From: Xanthomonas sacchari
GTDB lineage: Bacteria > Pseudomonadota > Gammaproteobacteria > Xanthomonadales > Xanthomonadaceae
Direction: 5' to 3'
Length of the DNA: 64,000 bases
NCBI RefSeq assembly: GCF_024266585.1
Contig: NZ_CP100647.1
Location: forward strand, 623,001 to 687,000
The position numbers were made by a program, and so were the translations under genes. The notes beneath the pieces are model-generated. The model was not told the origin of the DNA. It saw only the letters and a program-made list of their open reading frames with translations, and did no database searches. Shown here in pieces: positions 1-7,262 of this stretch (within the stretch, counting starts at the first letter, position 1; the number at the start of each line of letters is the position of its first letter).

Positions 1-910
1 AGAACAGCAGCAGCGCCGGCGGCAGGTCCACCGCCCGCGCCTGGATCAGCGGCTGCAGCACGTGGCCCTCGAGTTGCTGCAGCACCACGAACAGCAGCAG
101 CGCGCCCAGCGCCACCTGCGGGCTGACGGTGAAGCCCAGCAGGATCGCCGGGACCGCGGCCACGATCGGGCCGACGATGGGGATGAAATCCAGCAGCGCG
201 GTCAACAGGCCGATGCCCAGCGCCACCGGCACGCCCAGCAGCCACAGGCCGATCCCGGTCAGGGTGCCGATCACCGCCATCGCCAGCAGCTGCCCGGTCA
301 GCCAGGCGCGCAGCGCCTGGCCGCTGGCGGTCAGCGCCTCGTCGGCCACGCCGCGTCGGTCGCGCGGCAGCAGGTGCAGCAGGCCGTGCCGATACAGCTT
401 CGGCTGCGCGGCCAGGTACAGGCCGCCGACCATCATCAGCACCGCGTCGGTGACGCCGCCGCCGGCCGACAGCACGATGGCGCCGGCATGCGTGGCCAGG
501 GTCGAGGCGCCGTCGCGCAACTGGTCGGGGATGCGCTCGATCTGCGGTCCCAGCGGGCCGGACTGCAGCCAGGCATGGAACTTGTTCCAGGCCGCCGGCA
601 AGGTGGCGCGGAAGGTGTCGATCTGCGCGGCGACCTCGGCGCCGAACAACAGCACGATCGCCGACAGCGCCAGCACCAGCAGCAGGATCACCAACGCCAG
701 CGCCGCCCACTCCGGCAGCGGCAACCACTTGCGCAACAGCGTCGCCAGCCCGTGCAGCAGCACGCCCACCACCACCGCACCGAACACGATCAGCAGCAGT
801 TCCGACAACTGCCAGGCCAGCAGCGCCAGCGCGCCCAATGCCATCACGACCAGGACCCGTGCCGTGAACGCGCGCAGGGGCGAGGGGGAACCGGGGGGCG
901 AGGTAGTCAT
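1..910 (-). CDS. AI-2E family transporter (PerM-like), C-terminus cut by window edge
   Basis: About 303 residues are visible, starting at ATG 910-908; the reading frame runs off the left edge, so the end is missing. The N-terminus has paired hydrophobic segments (about residues 14-60), followed by a soluble amphipathic region (about 75-130) and then several membrane spans. The last visible part contains LEGHVLQPLIQARAVDLPP, the signature of the AI-2E/PerM family of inner-membrane permeases. The substrate of most members is unknown and AI-2 export should not be assumed. The gene is transcribed leftwards, with about 200 bp separating it from the VOC gene. The family call is firm; the function is open. 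Confidence 0.9.
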   Translation of the reverse strand, partial: MTTSPPGSPSPLRAFTARVLVVMALGALALLAWQLSELLLIVFGAVVVGVLLHGLATLLRKWLPLPEWAALALVILLLVLALSAIVLLFGAEVAAQIDTFRATLPAAWNKFHAWLQSGPLGPQIERIPDQLRDGASTLATHAGAIVLSAGGGVTDAVLMMVGGLYLAAQPKLYRHGLLHLLPRDRRGVADEALTASGQALRAWLTGQLLAMAVIGTLTGIGLWLLGVPVALGIGLLTALLDFIPIVGPIVAAVPAILLGFTVSPQVALGALLLFVVLQQLEGHVLQPLIQARAVDLPPALLLF

Positions 911-1111
911 CGGCGGGCGGATTCCGATCAGGACAATGAGCGCGGACAGTAGTGGCAGGGCGGTGCAGGGCGAGCGAAGATCGCGCGCCGCCCGTCGGCA
1001 GCGTACACCCACCGGTCGCTGCGCATGGGCGATGCCGGCGGGCGCCAGGCGGCGCGGCGGGTTTCGGCGGTCGTTGGCGGGGCGTCCGGTCGCTCCGGCC
1101 CGGCGCTGGCG

Positions 1112-1501
1112 CTACTGCCCCACGGGCGGCTGCCAGAGTTCCACCTTGTTGCCTTCCGGGTCGATGACCCAGGCGAAGGCGCCGTACTCGGATTCGTCGA
1201 TGCGGTCCAGCACGTGGCAGCCCTCCTCGCGCAGCGCCGCGACCAGGGCATGCAGATCGTGCACCCGGTAATTGATCATGAAGGGGGCGGTGCCGGGCGC
1301 GAAGTGCGGCTCCTGCGCCGCCGCGCCGATCGACCACACGGTGGAACCGGCCACCGGCGCGCCGCTGGCGTCGCTCCAGGCGAAGGCGGTGCCGCCCCAG
1401 GCCTGCACGTCGATGCCGAGGTGCCGCTGATACCAGGCCTGCAGTGCGGCCGGATCCTGTGCCTTGAAGAAGATGCCGCCGATCCCGGTGACGCGTTTCA
1501 T
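1112..1501 (-). CDS. VOC (glyoxalase/bleomycin-resistance superfamily) protein
   Basis: A 129-residue single-domain protein with the beta-alpha-beta-beta-beta fold pattern of vicinal-oxygen-chelate proteins. It opens with GIGGIFFKAQDPAALQAWY, has a second half module around the stretch MINYRVHDLHALVAAL, and ends with DPEGNKVELWQP, where the Glu is a usual metal ligand. The first-strand His common in glyoxalase I is replaced by Gly, so classical glyoxalase I activity is doubtful. Its ATG overlaps the stop of the upstream gene by four bases (ATGA), so the two are translationally coupled. The substrate is not predictable. Confidence 0.85.
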   Translation of the reverse strand: MKRVTGIGGIFFKAQDPAALQAWYQRHLGIDVQAWGGTAFAWSDASGAPVAGSTVWSIGAAAQEPHFAPGTAPFMINYRVHDLHALVAALREEGCHVLDRIDESEYGAFAWVIDPEGNKVELWQPPVGQ

Positions 1502-1836
1502 GGAGCCTCCGCTGATCCGATGGTGGGCTGGCCGGGCAGCGGCTCATAACCGTCGCCGCGGCCGCTCAGCCAGCGCAGTCTACGCTTGCCGGCCTCGCCC
1601 AGGTACGCGGCGGCGGCCAGCAGCAGCGGGTGCCGCAGGTCCGCATCGGTCATCGTCCGCGCGCGTCCGCTTACCTCGATGCTCAGGAAATGCGCCTGGT
1701 CCGCCTCGTCGTTGTAGCTGCGCGCCAGCAGCCGATCGCGGCCGTCGCTGAAGCGATAGAGGGTGTAGGCGTAGGAGTAGCCGTCTGCTTCGTCGGGCTC
1801 GCTGGCGTCTACGTGGTGGGTGATGTCGATGTGCAT
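1498..1836 (-). CDS. hypothetical protein upstream of the VOC gene
   Basis: A 112-residue soluble acidic protein with no signal peptide or membrane segment. It begins with MHIDITHHVDASEPDEADGY, has several Tyr/Asp-rich strands, and has a central AHFLSIEVSGRARTMTDADL region. I do not recognise a family. Its stop overlaps the start of the VOC gene (ATGA), which argues that it is a real coding sequence co-expressed with it. Composition matches the chromosomal neighbours rather than the accessory genes to the right. Confidence 0.6.
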   Translation of the reverse strand: MHIDITHHVDASEPDEADGYSYAYTLYRFSDGRDRLLARSYNDEADQAHFLSIEVSGRARTMTDADLRHPLLLAAAAYLGEAGKRRLRWLSGRGDGYEPLPGQPTIGSAEAP

Positions 1837-1854
1837 GTGGGCTGCGTTTGGTTG

Positions 1855-2141
1855 TCAGGCCGCCATCGAGACCACGTGGCCTGTCCCTTCGTTGCCGCCT
1901 GCCCAGAGCGTGAAATCGGCGCCCGCCGGGAAGTTCGCTACTGCGTCAGGCATCAACAACTGTACCGCTGCCCGAAACGTATCGCCGGGCGACGGGCTGC
2001 CGGTAAAGCTTAGGCGGGCCGACCACGTTGCTGATCGATGCAGAGAATGGCGCACCATTGGCCGGAGACGAGCGCAGTTGCCGGACGTCCCAGTTGCGCA
2101 GGATGCAGATCGGCGAGGAAGTGGTGCGGCAGGTCATGCAT
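1855..2141 (-). pseudogene. frameshifted stand-alone EF-Tu domain-3-like gene
   Basis: From ATG 2141-2139 the frame reads MHDLPHHFLADLHPAQLGR and continues with GRPATALVSGQWCAILCIDQ until a stop near 2012. A second frame then gives LSFTGSPSPGDTFRAAVQLL, MPDAVANFPAGADFTLWAGG and a stop at 1855. Joined, the pieces follow the pattern of EF-Tu domain 3: a first strand, a GR-x-P-x-SG segment, a PGD turn and a late hydrophobic-F-x-(I/L)-x-(E/A)-GG strand. Start to stop is 287 nt, two more than a multiple of three, so one missing base would restore about 95 codons. It lies 15 nt after the DUF2695 stop. The cause may be a genuine mutation or a sequencing error. Confidence 0.6.
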
Positions 2142-2156
2142 CAGGCATCTGTCCGG

Positions 2157-2453
2157 TCACGGCTTACCCCAACGCTCCTCGACATTAAAAAGCACCTCGC
2201 AATCGCAGAAGCCGCCGTGCGCACCAAGCCAGGGGATGACCGACTCCGGAGCGACATCGTGGGACGCCAGAAACTGCGTGGTGAGCCGCAATGAATGATC
2301 GCAGCCATCGGCGAGCGCGTCATTCAAGTAATCGAACAAGGCCCAGAGCGTTTCCTTGGGGAGGGGAAACGCGGCTTCTTCAAGTGGACGCTGCTCGTGC
2401 ACTGCCGCCTCGCGGATGGCTTTGCGACGTTGGGCTTCCGGATCCTTTGGCAT
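2157..2453 (-). CDS. DUF2695 domain protein
   Basis: A 98-residue protein. The first 25 residues are charged (MPKDPEAQRRKAIREAA) and the rest carries the DUF2695 core: LFDYLNDALADGCDHSL, then LTTQFLASHDVAPESVIPWL, then GAHGGFCDCEVLFNVEE. The paired GCDHSLR and GFCDCEVL motifs with conserved Cys/His are diagnostic of this small family, whose role is unknown. The EF-Tu domain-3-like fragment begins 15 nt downstream, so the two were probably one operon. Confidence 0.85.
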   Translation of the reverse strand: MPKDPEAQRRKAIREAAVHEQRPLEEAAFPLPKETLWALFDYLNDALADGCDHSLRLTTQFLASHDVAPESVIPWLGAHGGFCDCEVLFNVEERWGKP

Positions 2454-2544
2454 TGTTGCTGTCGCTGGTAGAAAACGAAGATGTGGCGTGAAAAATCAGC
2501 AAGTGCGAAGCGCGCCGCGCAATGCGCAGGCGATCAGTCGCATA

Positions 2545-2868
2545 TCAGTCGCATCGCGGTGGAGCCACGTGCCCACGCTCCGCCGCCATCCGCTCGATTG
2601 CCTCGATCCCAAGACGCATCTTATCTCCCGCCGAAGTGTTTGCAGAATGGACGTGCATCCTCGGCGGGACGAAGGACCGAAGTGCCACTGCCTCCTCGAT
2701 CCAGAGCACTACGTCATACCCGGTTCCGCGTGCATCGTCGCCTAGATCGTGGTCCAGGCTGAGTTCCTCTACCTTCCCGGTTTGGAGCAGTGCGATGACA
2801 TCGTCCGGCCAATAGGCCCTTGTCCATCCCGTGGGTGTCTCTCGCTCGTCGTCCAGAAATACACGCAT
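2545..2868 (-). CDS. cyclic-phosphate-processing receiver-domain protein (cREC)
   Basis: A 107-residue protein starting at MRVFLDDERETPTGW (ATG 2868-2866); an in-frame start 24 codons upstream is less likely because the family begins at this methionine. The motifs DDERETP, LSLDHDLGDDARGTGYDV and HVHSAN are typical of the receiver-like domain proposed, from comparative genomics, to act on cyclic-phosphate RNA ends. The acidic cluster DDE and the DHDLGDD stretch would form the metal pocket. It is a lone-domain gene in the small-gene row; the function is predicted, not shown. Confidence 0.8.
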   Translation of the reverse strand: MRVFLDDERETPTGWTRAYWPDDVIALLQTGKVEELSLDHDLGDDARGTGYDVVLWIEEAVALRSFVPPRMHVHSANTSAGDKMRLGIEAIERMAAERGHVAPPRCD

Positions 2869-3192
2869 GGCAATCGGTACCTGCTTTCGGGTCGGGGGTC
2901 TGCCCATCGACCTGTACGCGACGAACCTACTACAGTCCAAGGAGCGGCGCGACCTCGCACGCCGCGAGACAAGGGCGAAGCGGCGCGCCGCATCGACCGG
3001 CGAGCGGCGTGGGCGGCAATGCCTGTCACGGATGGTTCTGCGCAGTTCCGTCGCCGCACCGGCCCCATCGCCACGAATTCAGCACATCCGTGGCCGCTTA
3101 TGCCGGAACGCAAGGCCTTCCGGCGCGAATTAGCGCCGGCGTATCGCATCGTGTGCCGTAGACGGCGGCAGTGCGGTTATCGATCGGATACA
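2869..3192. other. 324-bp region without a convincing gene
   Basis: No reading frame here looks coding. It contains a short stem-loop with arms GCCGGAA and TTCCGGC at 3102-3108 and 3118-3124, and next to it an inverted pair CGGCGC/GCGCCG at 3121-3138. Both lie downstream of the leftward gene ending at 3193, so they may help end that transcript. Neither is followed by a clear T-run. Confidence 0.4.
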
Positions 3193-3519
3193 TCACAACT
3201 TCAGGCTTGCAAGGGCGATGATATGCCTGGCCTTTTCGTCACCAAGCGCGCCTACTTCCACTTCTTGAATGATGCCGCGACGCAAAAGGCCGGCGAAGAC
3301 GAGGATGAGTTGAGAATAGCGGTAGTCGTATGTCTGAGCGATTTCACGCTCCTTTTTTACGGCCTGGTCGACCAGCAACCATAGGGCGTCCGGTGTGCCG
3401 ATGCTTGCGGCACTGCGTTTGAACTCTTGGAGATAGGCTTGGAGCTCGCGTTGAAGCGCGGTGTCGAACAGTAATCTGGCTGCCTTTTTCTCGAAAACGC
3501 TCCAGGTCATGTCATACAT
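3193..3519 (-). CDS. small hypothetical soluble protein
   Basis: A 108-residue protein starting at MYDMTWSVFEKKAARLLFD (ATG 3519-3517). It is mostly alpha-helical and charged, with no signal peptide or membrane span. The C-terminal third has the segment FAGLLRRGIIQEVEVGALGD, in which a hydrophobic helix is followed by a rule-like 'gene-product is Gly-acidic' turn seen in several unnamed small bacterial proteins. I do not recognise a named family. It belongs to the run of leftward small genes and has no partner close enough to suggest a role. Confidence 0.55.
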   Translation of the reverse strand: MYDMTWSVFEKKAARLLFDTALQRELQAYLQEFKRSAASIGTPDALWLLVDQAVKKEREIAQTYDYRYSQLILVFAGLLRRGIIQEVEVGALGDEKARHIIALASLKL

Positions 3520-3708
3520 GGCGGCTTTCTCTTTCCGGGTACCGGGCTCGTCGTGGACCACGCCAGAGCGGGGCCGGAAGCGATAAGGGGTGGCTTGCGC
3601 GGGCGATGCCGATCGGGCGTATCAGCCGATTGCCGGGTGTGGCTTGTGCAATGCGATTGGCACGAGCAGCAAAGCTGCGGTGATTCCCAAGTAGTACTCC
3701 TAAGGCAG

Positions 3709-4011
3709 TCAGTTGCTCTGGTTCCACGCCTTGATAGCCAGGGTGACGCGCTGGCGAGTCTCGGCATCCGCCTTGCGAACCAGATACGGCGACCGATTGC
3801 CCAAGACCCCCGGCGCGGTCGACTGCACGCGCTCGGCGAGCTGCGCGATGAAATCACGCCCGAGCGCGCGGAATTGCTCTACTTCCTGGGCAGTCAGCGC
3901 CATGGTCCACGCATAACCGACCGGGCCATGGCTGCAGTTGACGTCGAGCAGCAGCGTCTCTCCGTCGCGCAGCAAGAACCAAGCGTGCGGTTCGCGGTCC
4001 ACTACCTGCAT
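3709..4011 (-). CDS. small hypothetical protein
   Basis: A 100-residue protein from ATG 4011-4009, beginning MQVVDREPHAWFLLRDGETL. The coding pattern upstream of this ATG (Arg/Ser-rich) looks non-coding, so the longer open frame is not used. A conserved-looking stretch is LLLDVNCSHGPVGYAWTMAL, followed by a helical half with LTAQEVEQFRALGRDFIAQL. No signal peptide. No family recognised; it could be an orphan immunity-type protein, but nothing specific supports that. Confidence 0.55.
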   Translation of the reverse strand: MQVVDREPHAWFLLRDGETLLLDVNCSHGPVGYAWTMALTAQEVEQFRALGRDFIAQLAERVQSTAPGVLGNRSPYLVRKADAETRQRVTLAIKAWNQSN

Positions 4012-4093
4012 GGCGCGCTCCTGTGATGCGCGAGGACGACGCTTTGCGCAGGGTCGCACCACGTTGCTTGCATGACGTGACCGCGCATGCCCA

Positions 4094-4330
4094 TTAGGTT
4101 GACGGCTTGTTCTTGCTGTACACGATCTTCTTGCTTCCCGCCGCACAACTGCCGATGACCTTGCGATCCTTGATGTCGGCGTTGTCGACGATCTCAAGCG
4201 TGTAGTCCTTGACGCCGTGGGCATCGAGTTTCGCGGTGAGCTCGGCCTTCAACTCTTCGCAGTATCTGCCGGCTGCCAAAACAGGAGAAGAAACAACGGC
4301 GAGCAGGAGGAACACGATGGCCTGTTTCAT
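4094..4330 (-). CDS. DUF1161 small periplasmic protein
   Basis: A 78-residue protein with a Sec signal peptide (MKQAIVFLLLAVVSSPVLAA). The mature part is the DUF1161 domain: YCEELKAELTAKLDAHGVKD, then YTLEIV, then VIGSCAAGSKKIVYSK. The two Cys residues of the mature protein are probably disulphide-bonded in the periplasm. ATG 4330-4328 is chosen because the signal peptide starts there; upstream in-frame sequence is not coding-like. Function of the family is unknown. Confidence 0.85.
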   Translation of the reverse strand: MKQAIVFLLLAVVSSPVLAAGRYCEELKAELTAKLDAHGVKDYTLEIVDNADIKDRKVIGSCAAGSKKIVYSKNKPST

Positions 4331-4547
4331 GGTCGTACCAATGTCGAGGAGAGGGACGGGGCTCTGAGAAGACGGCGACCGGTGTGGCGGGCTTTGGGAA
4401 TGGAGCCGATCGGTCCGACCACCGGAGGGAACCCGGCAGTCGAGCCGAGTGTAGCAAGTGGCCGACCGCGTCAAGCACCACGACCGTCGCACGCCGCCGA
4501 CACCGGCAAGAAAAGTGCAAGCGACGCCGCGTTCTGGACGCTTCACA

Positions 4548-5087
4548 TCAGGGGTCGACCCAGACGCCCGCGTCGTACATCAGCCGCATGGTGTAGTTGA
4601 GCTGGAACGTCTGGTTGGGGCCGCAGGCGATCTCCGTGGCCTTTTCCGAGGTTCCCGGCGGTGAGACCAGAATCGACGAGCCCGACCTGAGCGGGTCGAG
4701 CAGGCTGTACCGGTAGCCGGCATTGCTGAATTCGATCGAGGCATTGCCGTTCGGGAACGTGCTGTAGGTGAACAGCCCCGCCGGCGGCGTCTTCTCCGCC
4801 GGATATTGCAGGACCAGCTTGCCCGCCTCCGATGCCCGGTACTGCAGGTAGCCACTCGTCCGGTTCACCACTTTCGACGAACACAGCGAAAACACCCGCT
4901 TGCGCGTTTGGCACGTCCATAGTGTGAGTTCCACTTTGTCGCAGAGCGGGCTGTGTTGGTATTCGCTCTCTGAGTCCTTCAGCGTCGCCCGGGTGATGGA
5001 CGGAAGCGGTTCGGATGCTCGCGCTGCTGCAGGTAAAAGGCCTACCGAGTAGGCTGCCATGACGATTTTTATCCATATCTTCATCAT
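4548..5087 (-). CDS. secreted hypothetical protein
   Basis: A 179-residue protein starting MMKIWIKIVMAAYSVGLLPA, a Sec signal peptide with cleavage expected after AARA-S. The upstream in-frame ATG at 5141 would put 18 polar residues before the signal and is rejected. The mature part is rich in beta strands and has several Cys residues (in LCDKVELTLWTCQT, FSLCSS and IACGPNQTF) that could form disulphides. It is not a named family to me. It is the last ordinary gene before the integron array, and no attC lies between it and its left neighbour. Confidence 0.6.
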   Translation of the reverse strand: MMKIWIKIVMAAYSVGLLPAAARASEPLPSITRATLKDSESEYQHSPLCDKVELTLWTCQTRKRVFSLCSSKVVNRTSGYLQYRASEAGKLVLQYPAEKTPPAGLFTYSTFPNGNASIEFSNAGYRYSLLDPLRSGSSILVSPPGTSEKATEIACGPNQTFQLNYTMRLMYDAGVWVDP

Positions 5088-5141
5088 CTTTTCCACCTGA
5101 TCATGTTCCTGGCGGGAGGCGGGTGCATGCGATGGCTGCAA

Positions 5142-5246
5142 CTATTGCAGCCTGCGTTGATCGGCAGAGCGCCGAAACAGCCAGCCAATGAGCAAGCCGC
5201 AGCCTGTGGAAGAGAGCAGCTGCAGCCATTCCAGAATGACGAACAT
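5142..5246 (-). CDS. possible small membrane protein (34 residues)
   Basis: ATG 5246-5244 opens a 34-codon frame (MFVILEWLQLLSSTGCGLLI then GWLFRRSADQRRLQ): one hydrophobic helix followed by a positively charged tail. A strong ribosome site, GGGGGAGGTG, ends six bases before the ATG on the minus strand. The frame is very short, so chance is a serious alternative. It sits between the secreted protein gene and the distal end of the integron array. Confidence 0.3.
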   Translation of the reverse strand: MFVILEWLQLLSSTGCGLLIGWLFRRSADQRRLQ

Positions 5247-5366
5247 GGTCGGCACCTCCCCCAGGCCTGGTAGCAACAGCGCCGCGACTACATCTGCTAC
5301 GGCGGCGTAGACGGGCGCACACGCTCGGCGAAAAGGATGTAGAGCAACCGTGTGTCCCAAGCGACC

Positions 5367-5423
5367 TGCCAACTGAGTTCAGCCGTGTCGCGAAGCGGCG
5401 TTGGCTTGGATGAACTATTAGAA
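5367..5423 (-). repeat. attC site 1 (distal end of array)
   Basis: 57 bp. On the minus strand it begins with a degenerate inverse core (TTCTAAT), has the stem arms CAAGCCAACGCCGCTTCGCG and GACACGGCT, and ends in GTTGGCA. It follows the stop of the cassette gene at 5439 by about 15 bp and marks the last recognisable cassette boundary. The poor inverse core suggests reduced activity. Confidence 0.7.
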
Positions 5424-5438
5424 ACCACTGCGAGGAAC

Positions 5439-5741
5439 TCAAGAAAAAACCTCAATGAGTTCTACTGCCTGCGAGCCTTCAACATGCCAGATCTTCGCAA
5501 AATTCACCACGTCATCTATCGGCTCGTTCGGATGACTGGTTGTTGTGATGTCATGGGAAAAATTGCGATCTGGGTCAGTGAGTAGCAAGTCAAAAACAAA
5601 CTCCCAGTTCTCGCAATCCGTCCCTGTCGCGCAAAAGAGATTAATCTTTCGGCCGATCAGACTTAGCAACAGCGACTCGTGATGCGCCGAATACGGCACG
5701 GAACTTACGAGTACGACTTTCAAAGCGCCGGCTGCATTCAT
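5439..5741 (-). CDS. cassette-borne small hypothetical protein
   Basis: A 100-residue soluble protein starting MNAAGALKVVLVSSVPYSAH. A Rossmann-like opening (KVVLVSSVPYSAHHESLLLS) is followed by INLFCATGTDCENWEFVFDL and a C-terminal helix. It is bounded by attC sites on both sides (5367-5423 and 5751-5808), so it is the gene of the last cassette. Codon use is AT-richer than the flanking genes, as expected for a cassette from a foreign source. Small cassette proteins of this general type are annotated under a DUF in databases, but I cannot name the family securely. Confidence 0.65.
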   Translation of the reverse strand: MNAAGALKVVLVSSVPYSAHHESLLLSLIGRKINLFCATGTDCENWEFVFDLLLTDPDRNFSHDITTTSHPNEPIDDVVNFAKIWHVEGSQAVELIEVFS

Positions 5742-5750
5742 TGGGTGGAG

Positions 5751-5808
5751 GAAATGCCTGAGTTAATCTGCGCCGCGAAGCAACATCGACTTGGACGAAC
5801 TGCTAGAT
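5751..5808 (-). repeat. attC site 2
   Basis: 58 bp. On the minus strand it starts with ATCTAGC (degenerate inverse core), has arms GTCCAAGTCGATG and CGCAGATTAACTC around a TTGCTTCGCGG tip, and ends in GCATTTC. The arms fit less well than in the sites at 7203 and 6580, so it is probably decayed. It closes the cassette carrying the gene at 6081-6536. Confidence 0.6.
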
Positions 5809-6080
5809 GGCTGGTTCATTGACAAAAACTGCCGTGACATTTGCCGCCGAAAGCTCTTGAACAAGCTTAGTGGGATCTAGGCGAGTCCTTCCGGACGGCG
5901 AGGGGGAGCTCGGCCGACGACTAGAGGAGAGCTTCGACGATGCTCTCGGCTTCCAGTACCCCTACGCCGGAGTTGCGAAGCGCTTGGACAACATCGCTAG
6001 GGTGTCCTCATATTGTAGTCGAAACTTCCAGGTTGCCTGACTCATGTGTCGAGAGCTCTCTTCTTGCTGCGGCCATGGAT
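5809..6080. other. cassette DNA without a confident gene
   Basis: 272 bp between attC site 2 and the stop of the gene at 6081. No complete start-to-stop gene is visible. The plus strand has an open stretch of about 45 codons (about 5874-6030) including EGELGRRLEESFDDALGFQY and then PYAGVAKRLDNIAR, without a start and closed by stops. It could be part of a lost gene brought in by the cassette. No clear attC separates it from the gene to its right, so either that gene's cassette has a long 3' part or an attC was lost here. Confidence 0.4.
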
Positions 6081-6536
6081 TCAGCTAGCCATCTCCTTCG
6101 CCCGTAGTCGTACAGCGTAGGGTGCAACAATCGAGAGGGCGATACAGAGGGCCAGCCATATCCAAGGGGACTCCAGCTCTTGGAGGTTGCCAATAACCTG
6201 AACTTTGTTTGGCCCATTTTTTCGATACAGAACCGGAAGCCCTTGATCTGAAGATGCCTGCTTGTATTGATCGGACTTTAGGTGCGCGTGAGAACTAAGG
6301 GTCTCGCCAGACTCAAGTTTCAGGAGTACCGCGTGGCCGTACTTTCGCTGATCTGAGGCCGCTCTTATTTCATCTTTCGGGCTGTCGCCTACGGGTTGGG
6401 GCAAGAGGATCAGCCTGGCGGGTGCAGACGACAGGCGGTACTGGAACCAAGGCACTACGTTGCTGACAAACACAACGAATGTCGAAGCGGCCATCAGGTA
6501 CAGCACGACAACAAACAATAGACGTTGAAATCTCAT
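6081..6536 (-). CDS. cassette-borne membrane protein with two TM helices
   Basis: A 151-residue protein starting MRFQRLLFVVVLYLMAASTF. There is one N-terminal membrane helix (about residues 5-28), a polar middle domain with an SGETLSSHAHLK segment and a VLYRKNGPNKVQVIG segment, and a second helix near the C-terminus (about 121-142). This layout, with a small beta-rich loop between two helices, resembles DUF3592-type membrane proteins, but the match is only in pattern. The gene lies inside the integron array and runs in the same direction as the other cassette genes. Confidence 0.65.
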   Translation of the reverse strand: MRFQRLLFVVVLYLMAASTFVVFVSNVVPWFQYRLSSAPARLILLPQPVGDSPKDEIRAASDQRKYGHAVLLKLESGETLSSHAHLKSDQYKQASSDQGLPVLYRKNGPNKVQVIGNLQELESPWIWLALCIALSIVAPYAVRLRAKEMAS

Positions 6537-6579
6537 GTCGAAGACTGGGTCAAGTGGGGCGTATGGTGGGATCAGTGAG

Positions 6580-6638
6580 GCCTGACATCAGATCAAGCCG
6601 CGCTGCGAAGCGGTGTCGGGTTGAGCGCATTGTTGGCG
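6580..6638 (-). repeat. attC site 3
   Basis: 59 bp. On the minus strand it begins CGCCAAC, has the arms CAACCCGACACCGCTTCGCA and GCGCGGCTTGATCTGATG, and ends in GTCAGGC. It overlaps the 3' end of the DUF7010 gene, whose last codons and stop lie inside the stem. The terminal core has GTC in place of GTT. Confidence 0.75.
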
Positions 6639-7177
6639 CGCACCCACTTTCGATGCTGCACGAAGGCCGCGGCGCCAAACGCGAGCTCGATGACCGCCCC
6701 CACGGCGACCACGAAGACCGCGGGCGCGCGACACAACGCCAAGACAATTGCGCTCGCAGCGAGCGCCAGACCCAATGCCCAGTAGAGCCGCATGCCATAC
6801 ACAGATGCAAACACCAGGTAGCGGCCCCCGATGACGAGCAGCATGCCCAAGAAGAACCAAGCCGGCTGACGGAGGCCCAGCCCGTACGCGAGCGGCAAGC
6901 TGAAGATGAGCCAGAACGTGCTCGCTCCCGCAAGTTGACCGAGCGGATTGCCTTTGCTGTGTGCGCCAGAGGCTCCAAGAAGCTTGCACAGCAGCACGCT
7001 GACCGGATAGATCAACATGCCGCCAATAAGCAGCGCCCAGATAGCGCGCTCCGGTGAGACGAACGCCGCAAAAGCAGTGGCAATTGCCCAGGCCATCGCC
7101 GATGCCACGATCCCGGTAGCGCCGCTCAAGTAGCCGCGACGCATGTCCCCCTGCGCTTCCCTCATCGTCATTTCCAT
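6593..7177 (-). CDS. DUF7010 family membrane protein, integron cassette gene
   Basis: A 194-residue integral membrane protein with about five or six hydrophobic segments. Family signatures are LSGATGIVASAMAWAIA, AIWALLIGGMLIYPVSVLLC, the loop KLLGASGAHSKGNPLGQLAG, and FFLGMLLVIGGRYLVFASVY. The C-terminus NPTPLRSAA is translated from the attC stem: the stop codon lies within attC site 3, so the natural end of the protein was extended by the recombination site. The start at 7177 follows a purine-rich ribosome site just after the previous attC core (GTTAGCA). The molecular role of DUF7010 is unknown. Confidence 0.8.
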   Translation of the reverse strand: MEMTMREAQGDMRRGYLSGATGIVASAMAWAIATAFAAFVSPERAIWALLIGGMLIYPVSVLLCKLLGASGAHSKGNPLGQLAGASTFWLIFSLPLAYGLGLRQPAWFFLGMLLVIGGRYLVFASVYGMRLYWALGLALAASAIVLALCRAPAVFVVAVGAVIELAFGAAAFVQHRKWVRANNALNPTPLRSAA

Positions 7178-7202
7178 CGAGACCCCTGCTCGCTGTTGTG
7201 CA

Positions 7203-7262
7203 TGCTAACGCCTGAGTTACGCCGCGCCGCGAAGCGGCGTCGGCTTGACCGAATGGTTAGAC
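7203..7262 (-). repeat. attC site 4 (best preserved)
   Basis: 60 bp. On the minus strand: inverse core GTCTAAC, arm GGTCAAGCCGAC, tip GCCGCTTCGCGGC, arm GCGGCGTAACTC, core GTTAGCA. The core fits the RYYYAAC and GTTRRRY pattern at all but one position. It is the clearest single piece of evidence for the integron. Confidence 0.85.

Noticed and set aside
4011-4224. Longer N-terminus of the protein at 3709-4011
   Set aside because: Arg/Ser/Thr-rich low-complexity translation unlike the rest of the gene; the ATG at 4011 gives a compact protein.
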